Assembly (NCBI GenBank): GCA_026914095.1 | Contig: JAPPIY010000188.1 | Coordinates: 1-7,546, forward strand | Source: Oligoflexia bacterium | GTDB taxonomy: Bacteria > Bdellovibrionota > Bdellovibrionia > Bdellovibrionales > UBA1609 | Direction of reading: 5' to 3' | Length of the DNA stretch: 7,546 bases | The notes under the pieces: generated by a model | The model's database searches: none | Told to the model about the DNA's origin: nothing | The model's input: the letters and a program-made list of their open reading frames with translations, nothing else | In this document: in pieces, positions 1-5,753 of the stretch | How the letters are laid out: every line of letters starts with the position of its first letter | Numbering within the stretch: the first letter of the stretch is position 1 | Position numbers and translations under genes: made by a program

Positions 1-2
1 TC

Positions 3-245
3 ACTGCTTTAGCAGAATTATTATTTTTTTCTTGCTTTTTTACAGATGCAAGAAATAAATTTAAGAAGAGAACGATTGTTATTACTCCTCCCGAAAACAA
101 AAATGGCTCTCTTACTTTAAAAACTGCTCAACAGCACTTACAAAAAATATCGCATAAAAATATAAGTTTGGAAGAAGCTCATTTAAAAAATAGTCAGTTC
201 CCGGATGTAGTCGGTGGAATTTCTAAACCAAAAAGTTGGGTTTGA
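3..245 (+). CDS. C-terminal fragment of an unrecognised protein (5' end outside the window)
   Basis: One frame stays open from the window edge to a TGA at 243-245, giving about 80 residues with no in-frame ATG, so the start lies upstream of the window. The fragment begins with a hydrophobic, phenylalanine-rich stretch (about residues 5-13, ELLFFSCFF) and continues as a polar, lysine-rich tail ending GISKPKSWV. I recognise no family or catalytic motif. The next gene follows on the same strand 62 bases later and may share its transcript, although a promoter-like sequence overlaps this stop codon. With so little sequence, the chance that this is merely an open AT-rich frame cannot be excluded. 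Confidence 0.5.
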   Translation, partial: TALAELLFFSCFFTDARNKFKKRTIVITPPENKNGSLTLKTAQQHLQKISHKNISLEEAHLKNSQFPDVVGGISKPKSWV

Positions 246-271
246 TATATTTAAAGCAAAATCACTTTAAT
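242..271 (+). promoter_or_regulatory. Possible sigma70-type promoter for the HEPN/zinc-ribbon gene
   Basis: TTGATA (242-247) and TTTAAT (266-271) each match the -35 and -10 consensus at 5 of 6 positions, with an 18-bp spacer. A transcript from here would start near 278 and leave a leader of about 30 bases before the ATG at 308. This supports 308 as the start rather than the TTG at 236, which would lie upstream of the promoter. Chance matches are common in DNA this AT-rich. Confidence 0.35.
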
Positions 272-307
272 AAATTTCTGATATTGACATTAAAGAAAAA
301 AAGAAAG

Positions 308-1246
308 ATGCAGGAAAGAAAGTTACAATTATTAAAGAATGGCTTATGTTTTCTCCTTCAATCCATAGAACATTTTAAATGTAGTGAAAACAATAAATAT
401 GATACTGAAAAGGAATTAAAATACTCTACTCTTCATTTATTTTCTGGAATTTTTTTAATTTTAAAAGAAAAACTAAAAAGGGAACATTGGTCTTTGTTAT
501 TTGCAGATGTCAATAAAGCAGATGAGCAAAGCCTATTGTCAGGGGATTTCAATGGTGTTAATTTTACAGATTGTCAGAATCGGTTATCAAATATTGGTTC
601 TGTGAATTTTACTAAAGAACACAAGAAAACTTTTTCTATCTTAAGAAAAAAAAGAAATAAGATAGAGCATTTTTTTGAATCAGAAACTTTGGTTTCTTTT
701 AAATCTACTTTAGCCTATGGTTTAGATTTTGCAATAGAGTTTATTGAAAAGCATCTAAATTCAAACTTAGAAAATGATGATAAGCAAAATATAGAAAAAA
801 TAAGAATGAAATGTTTTGAGTTGAAAAGGTTTGTAGAAGAGAAAATGAAAAAAATTAGACCAAAATTAGATAAACAAAAAGTCGTTGTAGATTGTGATAA
901 ATGTAATAATAAATCTGTTGTTCCAAATGAAGATAACATGAAGATGGAGTGTTTATTTTGTTATAAATCTATTTCTGAAAATGAATATGAAGACTTATAC
1001 CATGATATGTTAGGGTTATATAGGCCAAAAGATTTAATGTGTGCTGAAAATATGATTTGTCCTGAGTGTGAAGGAGAAAATTGCTTTGTAGAAACAAAAG
1101 ATAAAAAAAATTATTTTTGTTTATATTGTCATTACACTGCAAAACAAGACTCGTTTTCTTCGTGTCCGGGTTGTGGTGTTATCTATCAAGATAATACAGG
1201 TGACTCTTTCCAATGTTCATCATGTTGGGAAAGATTGTGCCGATAA
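308..1246 (+). CDS. HEPN-like domain protein with three C-terminal zinc ribbons
   Basis: This 312-residue protein has two visible parts. The first roughly 180 residues look all-helical and contain R116-N-K-I-E-H121, preceded by a basic stretch (LRKK); this fits the R-x4-6-H motif of HEPN ribonucleases, including the polar residue after the arginine. The C-terminal third carries three four-cysteine ribbons of paired CxxC: C196/C199 with C215/C218, C251/C254 with C271/C274, and C286/C289 with C303/C306. These probably bind zinc and may contact nucleic acid or a partner. HEPN proteins of this kind are often RNA-cleaving toxins or defence effectors; that role is inferred here. I chose ATG 308 because the frame can also open at TTG 236, but that codon has no Shine-Dalgarno site and overlaps the preceding gene. 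The site before 308 is only a purine run. No signal peptide or membrane segment is seen. A restriction-modification gene follows 248 bases downstream on the same strand. Confidence 0.85.
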   Translation: MQERKLQLLKNGLCFLLQSIEHFKCSENNKYDTEKELKYSTLHLFSGIFLILKEKLKREHWSLLFADVNKADEQSLLSGDFNGVNFTDCQNRLSNIGSVNFTKEHKKTFSILRKKRNKIEHFFESETLVSFKSTLAYGLDFAIEFIEKHLNSNLENDDKQNIEKIRMKCFELKRFVEEKMKKIRPKLDKQKVVVDCDKCNNKSVVPNEDNMKMECLFCYKSISENEYEDLYHDMLGLYRPKDLMCAENMICPECEGENCFVETKDKKNYFCLYCHYTAKQDSFSSCPGCGVIYQDNTGDSFQCSSCWERLCR

Positions 1247-1252
1247 TAGAAA

Positions 1253-1272
1253 ATTTTATTTTCCAATAAAAT
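1253..1272 (+). terminator. Weak A/T-only hairpin after the HEPN gene
   Basis: ATTTTATT (1253-1260) and AATAAAAT (1265-1272) form a perfect 8-bp stem around the loop TTCC, starting seven bases after the stop codon. The stem has no G-C pair and no following T run, so it is at best a weak terminator or a 3'-end stabiliser. Confidence 0.22.
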
Positions 1273-1334
1273 AAATCACATTTTGCTTCACATTACAATA
1301 GAGTCAAAAAAGCCTACAATCAGGTGTCTATATT

Positions 1335-1362
1335 TTGACATCATTCAAGACATCTTTATAAA
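1335..1362 (+). promoter_or_regulatory. Strong sigma70-type promoter of the restriction-modification gene
   Basis: A perfect -35 TTGACA (1335-1340) is followed after 16 bp by TATAAA (1357-1362), a 5 of 6 match to the -10 box. It is the best promoter match in the window and lies 132 bases before the RM start codon, implying a 5' leader of roughly 125 bases. A direct repeat GACATC (1337-1342 and 1349-1354, 12 bp apart) overlaps the -35 and spacer, and ACATCTT recurs at 1350-1356 and 1372-1378. These could be regulator contacts, but they are short. Confidence 0.55.
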
Positions 1363-1418
1363 AAAACCAGCACATCTTCTTTAATAAGGTGCATAAATAA
1401 AGCTCTCTACATAAAACA

Positions 1419-1431
1419 CTTTAGACTAAAG
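1419..1431. promoter_or_regulatory. Operator-like dyad in the RM gene leader
   Basis: CTTTAG-A-CTAAAG is a perfect 6-bp inverted repeat around a single base, 64 bases before the RM start codon and downstream of its promoter. Restriction-modification genes are often controlled by small regulators that bind short dyads near the promoter, and this is a candidate site. No controller-protein gene is visible nearby, so the assignment is tentative. Confidence 0.25.
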
Positions 1432-1494
1432 GTCCACATGGCATCCTTTTTGCACTGTTCTTAATTAGAAAACAACACCAGGGAAGGTGCAGAA

Positions 1495-4400
1495 ATGGCA
1501 ACACAAAAAGATATACAAGAACAAATCATCATTTTATCCAGAAAACCTGGGCATGAAAAAGTTAGGCATCTACTTTGTAATATTTTAAAAGACCAGCTTG
1601 GAGCTAAAACTGAAGAAATAGATTTTGAGGAAAATCTTTTAACTTGTAGAGGCCGTATTGACGCTTTATGGGGAAGAACTGTTTTTGAAGTAAAAAGAGA
1701 TTTAAAAGTAGAGTTGTCAGGTGCTGAAAATCAAATTAAAAAATATATACAATCTAAGGAAACAGAGACTAACAAGAAATATGTAGGTATCGCAACGGAT
1801 GGACAAAAATATATAGCTTATTCACTTCTAAATTGTACTTTAAAAGAAATTAGTCAATTCAACTTAAATAAAGATAAAGTCAGTGAATTTATTCAATGGC
1901 TTGAAAGTGTGATTTTAATTAAGAAGCAATTGGAGGCTACACCTGAAATCATTTGCAAAGAAATAGGACAGGGAAGCCCCCTTTGCAGAACTTCTATTAT
2001 GCAAATTGAAAACTTATGGAAACAAGCTAAGAGCAAATTAGATATAAGATTGAAATATGATTTATGGAAAAAATCTGTTGATATTGTGTATGGAACGGAA
2101 GGAGCAGATGAATCTCTATTTATTGAGCATACTTATTTGACGATTATCTCAAAAGCTATCGCTTATATATCTTTTTTTGATAATTCATCTATTCCAAAGG
2201 GCGAAGACCTTTTAAATGGAAAATCCTTTCAAGATGTCGGTGTTATTGGTGTTGTTGAAGATGATTTTTTTAGCTGGATAGCTTTCTGCAATAAAGGAGA
2301 TTCTTTAATCAAACAAATTGCATCTCATATAAGAAGGTTTGATTTTTCAACAATTGAAGCAGATATCCTAAAAGGTTTATATGAAGGACTTATCAGACAA
2401 GAACAAAGACATAAGCTAGGAGAATATTATACACCTGATTGGCTGGCTGAAAAAATCTGTAAAGAAGTTATAAAAAAACCTTTGGAGTATAGAATCATAG
2501 ATCCGTCTTGTGGCTCCGGAACATTTTTGTTCCATTCCATAAAGCTTCTTATCAAGACGGCAAAAAAACAAGGTATTTCTACTAAAAAAATGATTAGTCT
2601 TATATGTAAAAAAATAGCCGGTATTGACATTCATCCGGTGGCTGTAATTTTTTCAAGAATTACTTATCTTTTAGCAATGCTGGAAGAGATAAAAAAAGAT
2701 CGACCTGATGATGTTATTGTACCTATTTATTTAGGAGATTCTTTGCAATGGAGTAAGGATGAGGTACTCGGTCAATATAATTTAAGAATAGAAGTTCCTA
2801 AAGATAAAAACACAGGAGCAAAAAGCAGAGAACTGTTATTCCCCCAATCAATATGTCAAAAATCAGGTGAATTTGATAAGGTTGTAACTAAAATGATTGA
2901 ATTTGCTGAACAACATAAAGAACAATCAGGCTTTGAAGCGTGGTTCAAAAAACAATCAACTGATGAATATGAATATAAAACTTTATCCAAAACTTATCAA
3001 GACTTACTGGAACTTCAAAAAGAGGATAGAAATCATATCTGGGGTTATGTAGCCAGAAATTTAACTCGCCCGATATGGCTTTCTTCTGAAAAACAAAAAG
3101 CGGATGTGGTGATAGGAAATCCCCCTTGGTTAAAATTTAATAGTATGAATAAAAAAATGCAGGAAAAATTTAAAAGTAAATGTAAGGACACCTTATTATG
3201 GGAGAAAAAGATAAACATCTCAAAATTTCAAACCAGCCAAGATATTTCAACTTATTTTTTCATTATGTCTGCTCACCTCTATATGAGAAAAAAAGGAACG
3301 CTGGCTTTTGTCTTGCCTTACGGGGTTATAAATGGAGAGCACCATTCAAATTTTAGAACCGGGCGTTTCCAAATTGCCGGCAGTTATATGGACATAAGAT
3401 TTAAAAAAGCATGGGCTTTTGATTCTAATGTTAAAAATCTTTTCAAAATTCCTTCTTGTGTTTTGTTTTCTGAAAGAAGAAAAGATATAGAAAGAGCCTT
3501 ATCTGAAAAGGTCATGTTCTTTAAAGGGGAATTACCTCAAAAAAATGCCAGCTTAAAAGAAGCTGATGAAATTTTATCCTCAGAAAACAAAGCTTGGGCT
3601 GTAAATGATTATGAACAATACTCCTACTATTACAATAAATTTAAACAGGGAGCCTCTCTAGTTCCCAGACGATTTAATTTTGTTGAAGAAATAAAAAAAG
3701 GACAATTAGGGAGTTCTTCTAGAACTCCTTTGGTTAAAGGTATCACCTCTAATCAAGATAAAACTCCATGGAATAATATTGAGCCTTTAGAAGCCAAAAT
3801 GGAATCTCAATTTTTAAAACCGGTTTATACAGGACAATCTATAGCTCCTTTTAGAATTTTAAAACCAAATACAGGAATTATTCCTTGGGACAACAAAAAT
3901 GGAGTGATGAACGCAAACGAAGCAGAACATGAAGGCTATACACATTTAAGTAGTTATCTTGAAAAGGTTGAAAAAGTTTGGAATAAAAATAGTAGTGGAA
4001 AAAGAACTTTTAAACAGAGAATAAACTACCAGAAGCTTTTAGAAAAACAATTTCCTATTTCAAAATTGAAAGTTATTTATACAGCGTCCGGAACTAATGT
4101 GGCCGCTGTATTATTAGAGGATTCTGAAGGAATCATTGATACATCTTTATATTATACAAAAGTTGATAGTAAAAATGAGGGTTTATATCTTGAAGGAGTT
4201 TTAAACAGCGATTCTCTTATAAATAAAATTAGGGATTTACAAGCTCAGGGTCAGTGGGGAGCAAGACATTTTCACAGACACTTGTTAAAACCCTCTATTT
4301 CTAAATATAATCCAAACAACAAAGATCATGGAGATATTGTTAATTTTACAAAAAAAATCCGGAAAATTGCTTGTAATGTAGAAATAGATTCTTCTAAGTA

Positions 4401-4605
4401 TTTTATTACCTCTCGTAAAAAAATTAGAGATGAAATAAAAAATAGAGAAGAATGGCAGACGCTTAATGACTTGGTTTATAAACTGCTTGAAAGTCCGTCT
4501 GAAGAAGAAGCTAAAGTACAGAAAAAGCGTATTCAAAAAGCAAGACAAAGAGTTCCAAAAGGGGAACGAATTAAAAAAATAAAATCAGGAAGAGACAAGT
4601 CTTAA
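1495..4605 (+). CDS. Type IIG-like restriction-modification enzyme (PD-(D/E)XK nuclease plus N6-adenine methyltransferase)
   Basis: This 1036-residue protein should cut unmethylated DNA and methylate adenine at the same recognition site. The N-terminus has a PD-(D/E)XK-type site: D56, E65-V-K67 and a following Q80-x3-Y84. The methyltransferase core shows LGEYYTP (308-314), the S-adenosylmethionine-binding DPSCGSGTF (336-344), the acidic GID378 of motif II and the catalytic NPPW (542-545), an order typical of gamma-class N6-adenine methylases. About 200 residues separate motifs I and IV, which suggests an inserted region. Residues from about 650 onward would hold target recognition, ending in a very basic tail. 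Length and single-chain layout fit Type IIG (Eco57I-like) enzymes; no separate endonuclease, specificity or translocase gene is present, which argues against Type I and BREX. ATG 1495 follows a good Shine-Dalgarno (GGGAAGGTG, 1481-1489). The 3' end overlaps a minus-strand gene by 21 bases. Confidence 0.93.
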   Translation: MATQKDIQEQIIILSRKPGHEKVRHLLCNILKDQLGAKTEEIDFEENLLTCRGRIDALWGRTVFEVKRDLKVELSGAENQIKKYIQSKETETNKKYVGIATDGQKYIAYSLLNCTLKEISQFNLNKDKVSEFIQWLESVILIKKQLEATPEIICKEIGQGSPLCRTSIMQIENLWKQAKSKLDIRLKYDLWKKSVDIVYGTEGADESLFIEHTYLTIISKAIAYISFFDNSSIPKGEDLLNGKSFQDVGVIGVVEDDFFSWIAFCNKGDSLIKQIASHIRRFDFSTIEADILKGLYEGLIRQEQRHKLGEYYTPDWLAEKICKEVIKKPLEYRIIDPSCGSGTFLFHSIKLLIKTAKKQGISTKKMISLICKKIAGIDIHPVAVIFSRITYLLAMLEEIKKDRPDDVIVPIYLGDSLQWSKDEVLGQYNLRIEVPKDKNTGAKSRELLFPQSICQKSGEFDKVVTKMIEFAEQHKEQSGFEAWFKKQSTDEYEYKTLSKTYQDLLELQKEDRNHIWGYVARNLTRPIWLSSEKQKADVVIGNPPWLKFNSMNKKMQEKFKSKCKDTLLWEKKINISKFQTSQDISTYFFIMSAHLYMRKKGTLAFVLPYGVINGEHHSNFRTGRFQIAGSYMDIRFKKAWAFDSNVKNLFKIPSCVLFSERRKDIERALSEKVMFFKGELPQKNASLKEADEILSSENKAWAVNDYEQYSYYYNKFKQGASLVPRRFNFVEEIKKGQLGSSSRTPLVKGITSNQDKTPWNNIEPLEAKMESQFLKPVYTGQSIAPFRILKPNTGIIPWDNKNGVMNANEAEHEGYTHLSSYLEKVEKVWNKNSSGKRTFKQRINYQKLLEKQFPISKLKVIYTASGTNVAAVLLEDSEGIIDTSLYYTKVDSKNEGLYLEGVLNSDSLINKIRDLQAQGQWGARHFHRHLLKPSISKYNPNNKDHGDIVNFTKKIRKIACNVEIDSSKYFITSRKKIRDEIKNREEWQTLNDLVYKLLESPSEEEAKVQKKRIQKARQRVPKGERIKKIKSGRDKS
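3710..3728 (+). other. Hairpin inside the RM coding sequence
   Basis: GGAGTTCT (3710-3717) and AGAACTCC (3721-3728) form a perfect 8-bp stem around a three-base loop TCT, near codons 739-745 of the RM gene. It is stable for such AT-rich DNA, but it may simply reflect the encoded residues (GSSSRTP). No function can be assigned. Confidence 0.3.
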
Positions 4606-4782
4606 ATGATTTCGTCTTTTAGACAGCAGAAAACAATCTATTTTATACTCCAAAAAATCCAACCGGCATAATAGTCTTTCTCTTTGCTGATTTTCTATTG
4701 GATTATCGGAAGAGAGAATACTGAGCTTTTCATCTATATAAGTAATTTCATCAGTAATGTTTTTCATTTCAATTTTTGTCAT
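4585..4782 (-). CDS. Small helical protein of unknown function
   Basis: This minus-strand gene encodes 65 residues, mostly charged and helix-favouring, probably two helices split by a turn near SSDNPIEN (about residues 24-31); the second helix reads QQRERLLCRLDFLEYKIDCFLL. The product ends in a basic stretch (SKRRNHLRL). I recognise no family. It is likely a real gene because its ATG (4780-4782) is preceded by AAGAGGA (4789-4795 on the plus strand) at a 6-base spacing, the composition is protein-like and it occupies sequence unused on the other strand. Its last 21 bases overlap the 3' end of the RM gene tail to tail, so transcripts of the two genes would be complementary there. An inverted repeat directly upstream (4800-4835) may be its operator. 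The size would suit a small regulator or antitoxin-type protein, but nothing in the sequence proves this. Confidence 0.65.
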   Translation of the reverse strand: MTKIEMKNITDEITYIDEKLSILSSDNPIENQQRERLLCRLDFLEYKIDCFLLSKRRNHLRLVSS

Positions 4783-4799
4783 TTTTTATCCTCTTAAAG

Positions 4800-4835
4800 A
4801 TGAAAAAATCATATTTGTTTAAGTCATTTTTTCAT
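4800..4835. promoter_or_regulatory. Inverted repeat upstream of the small minus-strand gene
   Basis: ATGAAAAAAT (4800-4809) and ATTTTTTCAT (4826-4835) form perfect 10-bp arms 16 bases apart, immediately upstream of the Shine-Dalgarno site of the minus-strand gene. A TATGAT -10-like hexamer on the minus strand (4808-4813) lies at the inner edge of the left arm. GTCATTTTTT occurs at 4823-4832 and again at 4778-4787 over the start codon. The arrangement fits an operator used for autoregulation, but the arms are mainly A/T, which lowers confidence. Confidence 0.33.
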
Positions 4836-4858
4836 AGTGATTTCTTTTTATGACACGA

Positions 4859-4886
4859 TTGGCAACGGCCTTTATTTTAATAGAAT
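4859..4886 (+). promoter_or_regulatory. Possible plus-strand promoter firing into the candidate origin
   Basis: TTGGCA (4859-4864) and TAGAAT (4881-4886) each match consensus at 5 of 6 positions with a 16-bp spacer. A transcript from here would cross the DnaA-like boxes and the 30-bp repeats and could reach the gene at 5249 after about 355 bases. It might serve that gene, make a non-coding RNA or activate an origin. Confidence 0.3.
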
Positions 4887-4894
4887 TGAAAATT

Positions 4895-5190
4895 TGTGGA
4901 AAAGTTTGTTGATAAATATGAATTTTATAAGTGATAATTATTAGCTGGTTTTCTATATTTTATAAGATGAAAATGAAGCACTATGTCAATTTATTTAGAG
5001 GATTTGTTCTTTAAAAAAGAGCCTTAAATTGTCTGTAATTTTTCCCGCTAGTTCCTGCTGATAACTGCTTATAACCGTTAGTGTCTGTTTATGTATGTTT
5101 ATAACCTCTTGTTTCTGTAATAAAATCAAAATCTTAAATGAAAAAAATATTTTTTTTCTTTGATTTTTTTTGATTCCTTGTTTTACATTT
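4895..5190. other. Candidate replication origin (DnaA-like boxes, 30-bp repeats, AT-rich tract)
   Basis: The 466 bases between the genes at 4782 and 5249 hold no convincing reading frame. Within them, TGTGGAAAA (4895-4903) and TGTTGATAA (4907-4915) each match the DnaA-box form TGTGGATAA at 8 of 9 positions and are 12 bp apart. Three degenerate repeats at an exact 30-bp pitch follow (5039-5128). From 5119 to about 5176 comes an extremely A/T-rich stretch with long T runs that could act as an unwinding element. The order of initiator boxes, repeats and AT-rich DNA resembles plasmid origins, and a replication-relaxation family gene lies just downstream. No classical Rep initiator is visible in the window, so a transfer origin or a regulatory region is also possible. 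Confidence 0.38.
5039..5128. repeat. Three degenerate direct repeats at exact 30-bp spacing (iteron-like)
   Basis: The 20-bp cores lie at 5039-5058, 5069-5088 and 5099-5118, so each starts exactly 30 bp after the previous one. The second and third share 16 of 20 positions, with identical TTATAACC at the start and TCTGT at the end. The first and second share 13 of 20, including CCG and TAGT. The remaining 10 bp of each unit are not conserved. Constant spacing places the sites on nearly the same face of the helix, as expected for protein-binding iterons. TCTGT also occurs outside the register at 5032-5036. Confidence 0.55.
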
Positions 5191-5210
5191 CAGCAGTTAA
5201 AGGTTTAAAG

Positions 5211-5239
5211 CCTCCCCATGTTGAGTTTGTTTAAGGAGG
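5211..5239 (+). promoter_or_regulatory. Possible pairing that masks the ribosome site of the coiled-coil gene
   Basis: CCTCC (5211-5215) is the exact complement of the Shine-Dalgarno GGAGG (5235-5239) of the gene at 5249, with a 19-base loop between. Pairing in the mRNA would hide the ribosome site. Five base pairs is short, so this is only a candidate. Confidence 0.22.
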
Positions 5240-5248
5240 AAAAGAGTT

Positions 5249-5584
5249 ATGAGCATTTTTGATAATTTAGCAGTTATTTCTTTTTTACTGGCTGTCTTTC
5301 TTATTTTCTTTTCTAATTTTTTATATAAAAAACTCATAACTTCTCTTGAAGACCTCCAACAGTTGAAAAGATTTAAAGAAGAAACTTTTGAGCTTATTAA
5401 AAATCTTGAAACAAGAATCTATGAATACAGAATAATCACAGAGAGAACAGAACAGAATCAAAAAGACCTGAAGGAACATTTTGAAAGACTGGGTGACAGC
5501 TTTCGGACTTTAAAACAAACAGCCACAGAGCTTCAATCAGCTCATCAAACAAAAAAAGCCATGTTGGATTTTATGAAAGGTTAA
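5249..5584 (+). CDS. Membrane-anchored coiled-coil protein of unknown function
   Basis: The 111-residue product has one N-terminal membrane segment (about residues 7-26, rich in F, L, I and V) followed by a long, highly charged helix likely to form a coiled coil (about residues 30-110). There is no signal-peptidase-like site, so it is probably an inner-membrane protein with the coiled coil on one side; the short acidic N-terminus and the KK after the segment favour a cytoplasmic C-terminal domain. ATG 5249 has an excellent Shine-Dalgarno (AAGGAGGA, 5233-5240). It is the first gene after the candidate origin and precedes the replication-relaxation gene on the same strand by 169 bases, so a role in anchoring, partition or transfer of the element is reasonable but inferred. 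I recognise no named family, and coiled coils give many false similarities. Confidence 0.85.
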   Translation: MSIFDNLAVISFLLAVFLIFFSNFLYKKLITSLEDLQQLKRFKEETFELIKNLETRIYEYRIITERTEQNQKDLKEHFERLGDSFRTLKQTATELQSAHQTKKAMLDFMKG

Positions 5585-5723
5585 AGAGTATTTTTTAACT
5601 ATGTTTAAAAATTTGAATTTTAAAAAAGAAAAAAAGAGAGGAAAAAAATAAAGACGAAATAAAATAGAAAAGAAGTAAGACATTAAGTTTTAAAAGCAAG
5701 TGTGTTTTGCAACTCAAAGTTTA

Positions 5724-5737
5724 TATTGCGAGCAATA
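5724..5737. promoter_or_regulatory. Operator-like palindrome before the replication-relaxation gene
   Basis: TATTGC-GA-GCAATA is a perfect 6-bp inverted repeat around two bases, ending six bases before the Shine-Dalgarno of the gene at 5754. It is well placed to bind a dimeric repressor, possibly the winged-helix domain of that gene's own product. The rest of the 169-base gap (5585-5753) is purine-rich, with no gene and no clear promoter. Confidence 0.35.
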
Positions 5738-5753
5738 ATTAAAGAGGTGGAAA

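Noticed and set aside
236..307. TTG at 236 as the start of the HEPN/zinc-ribbon gene
   Set aside because: There is no Shine-Dalgarno before it, the added 24 residues are lysine-rich and not domain-like, and a promoter-like pair at 242-271 lies inside this extension.
715..939. Minus-strand open frame within the HEPN gene
   Set aside because: Antisense to a clear coding region and rich in S, F and L, as expected for the complement of lysine- and glutamate-rich codons.
2416..2634. Minus-strand open frames opposite the methylase motif I region
   Set aside because: They lie antisense to the conserved methyltransferase core and have no ribosome site or protein-like pattern.
4285..4548. Minus-strand open frame opposite the RM C-terminus
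   Set aside because: A phenylalanine-rich antisense translation of lysine-rich coding DNA.
1495..4605. The RM gene as a BREX PglX or a Type I HsdM subunit
   Set aside because: It carries its own N-terminal PD-(D/E)XK site, and no pglZ, brxC, hsdS or hsdR-like gene is present in the window.
4967..5014. 15-codon open frame in the candidate origin
   Set aside because: No Shine-Dalgarno and too short to separate from chance.
5039..5128. The 30-bp-pitch repeats as a CRISPR array
   Set aside because: The repeats are degenerate and contiguous, the variable part is only 10 bp, and there are no cas genes.
5580..5599. GTTAAA/TTTAAC hairpin over the stop codon of the coiled-coil gene as a terminator
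   Set aside because: Six mostly A/T pairs with the T run inside the loop and stem rather than after it.
5601..5651. 16-codon open frame between the coiled-coil and replication-relaxation genes
   Set aside because: It has no ribosome site and encodes almost only lysine, as expected from a purine-rich spacer.
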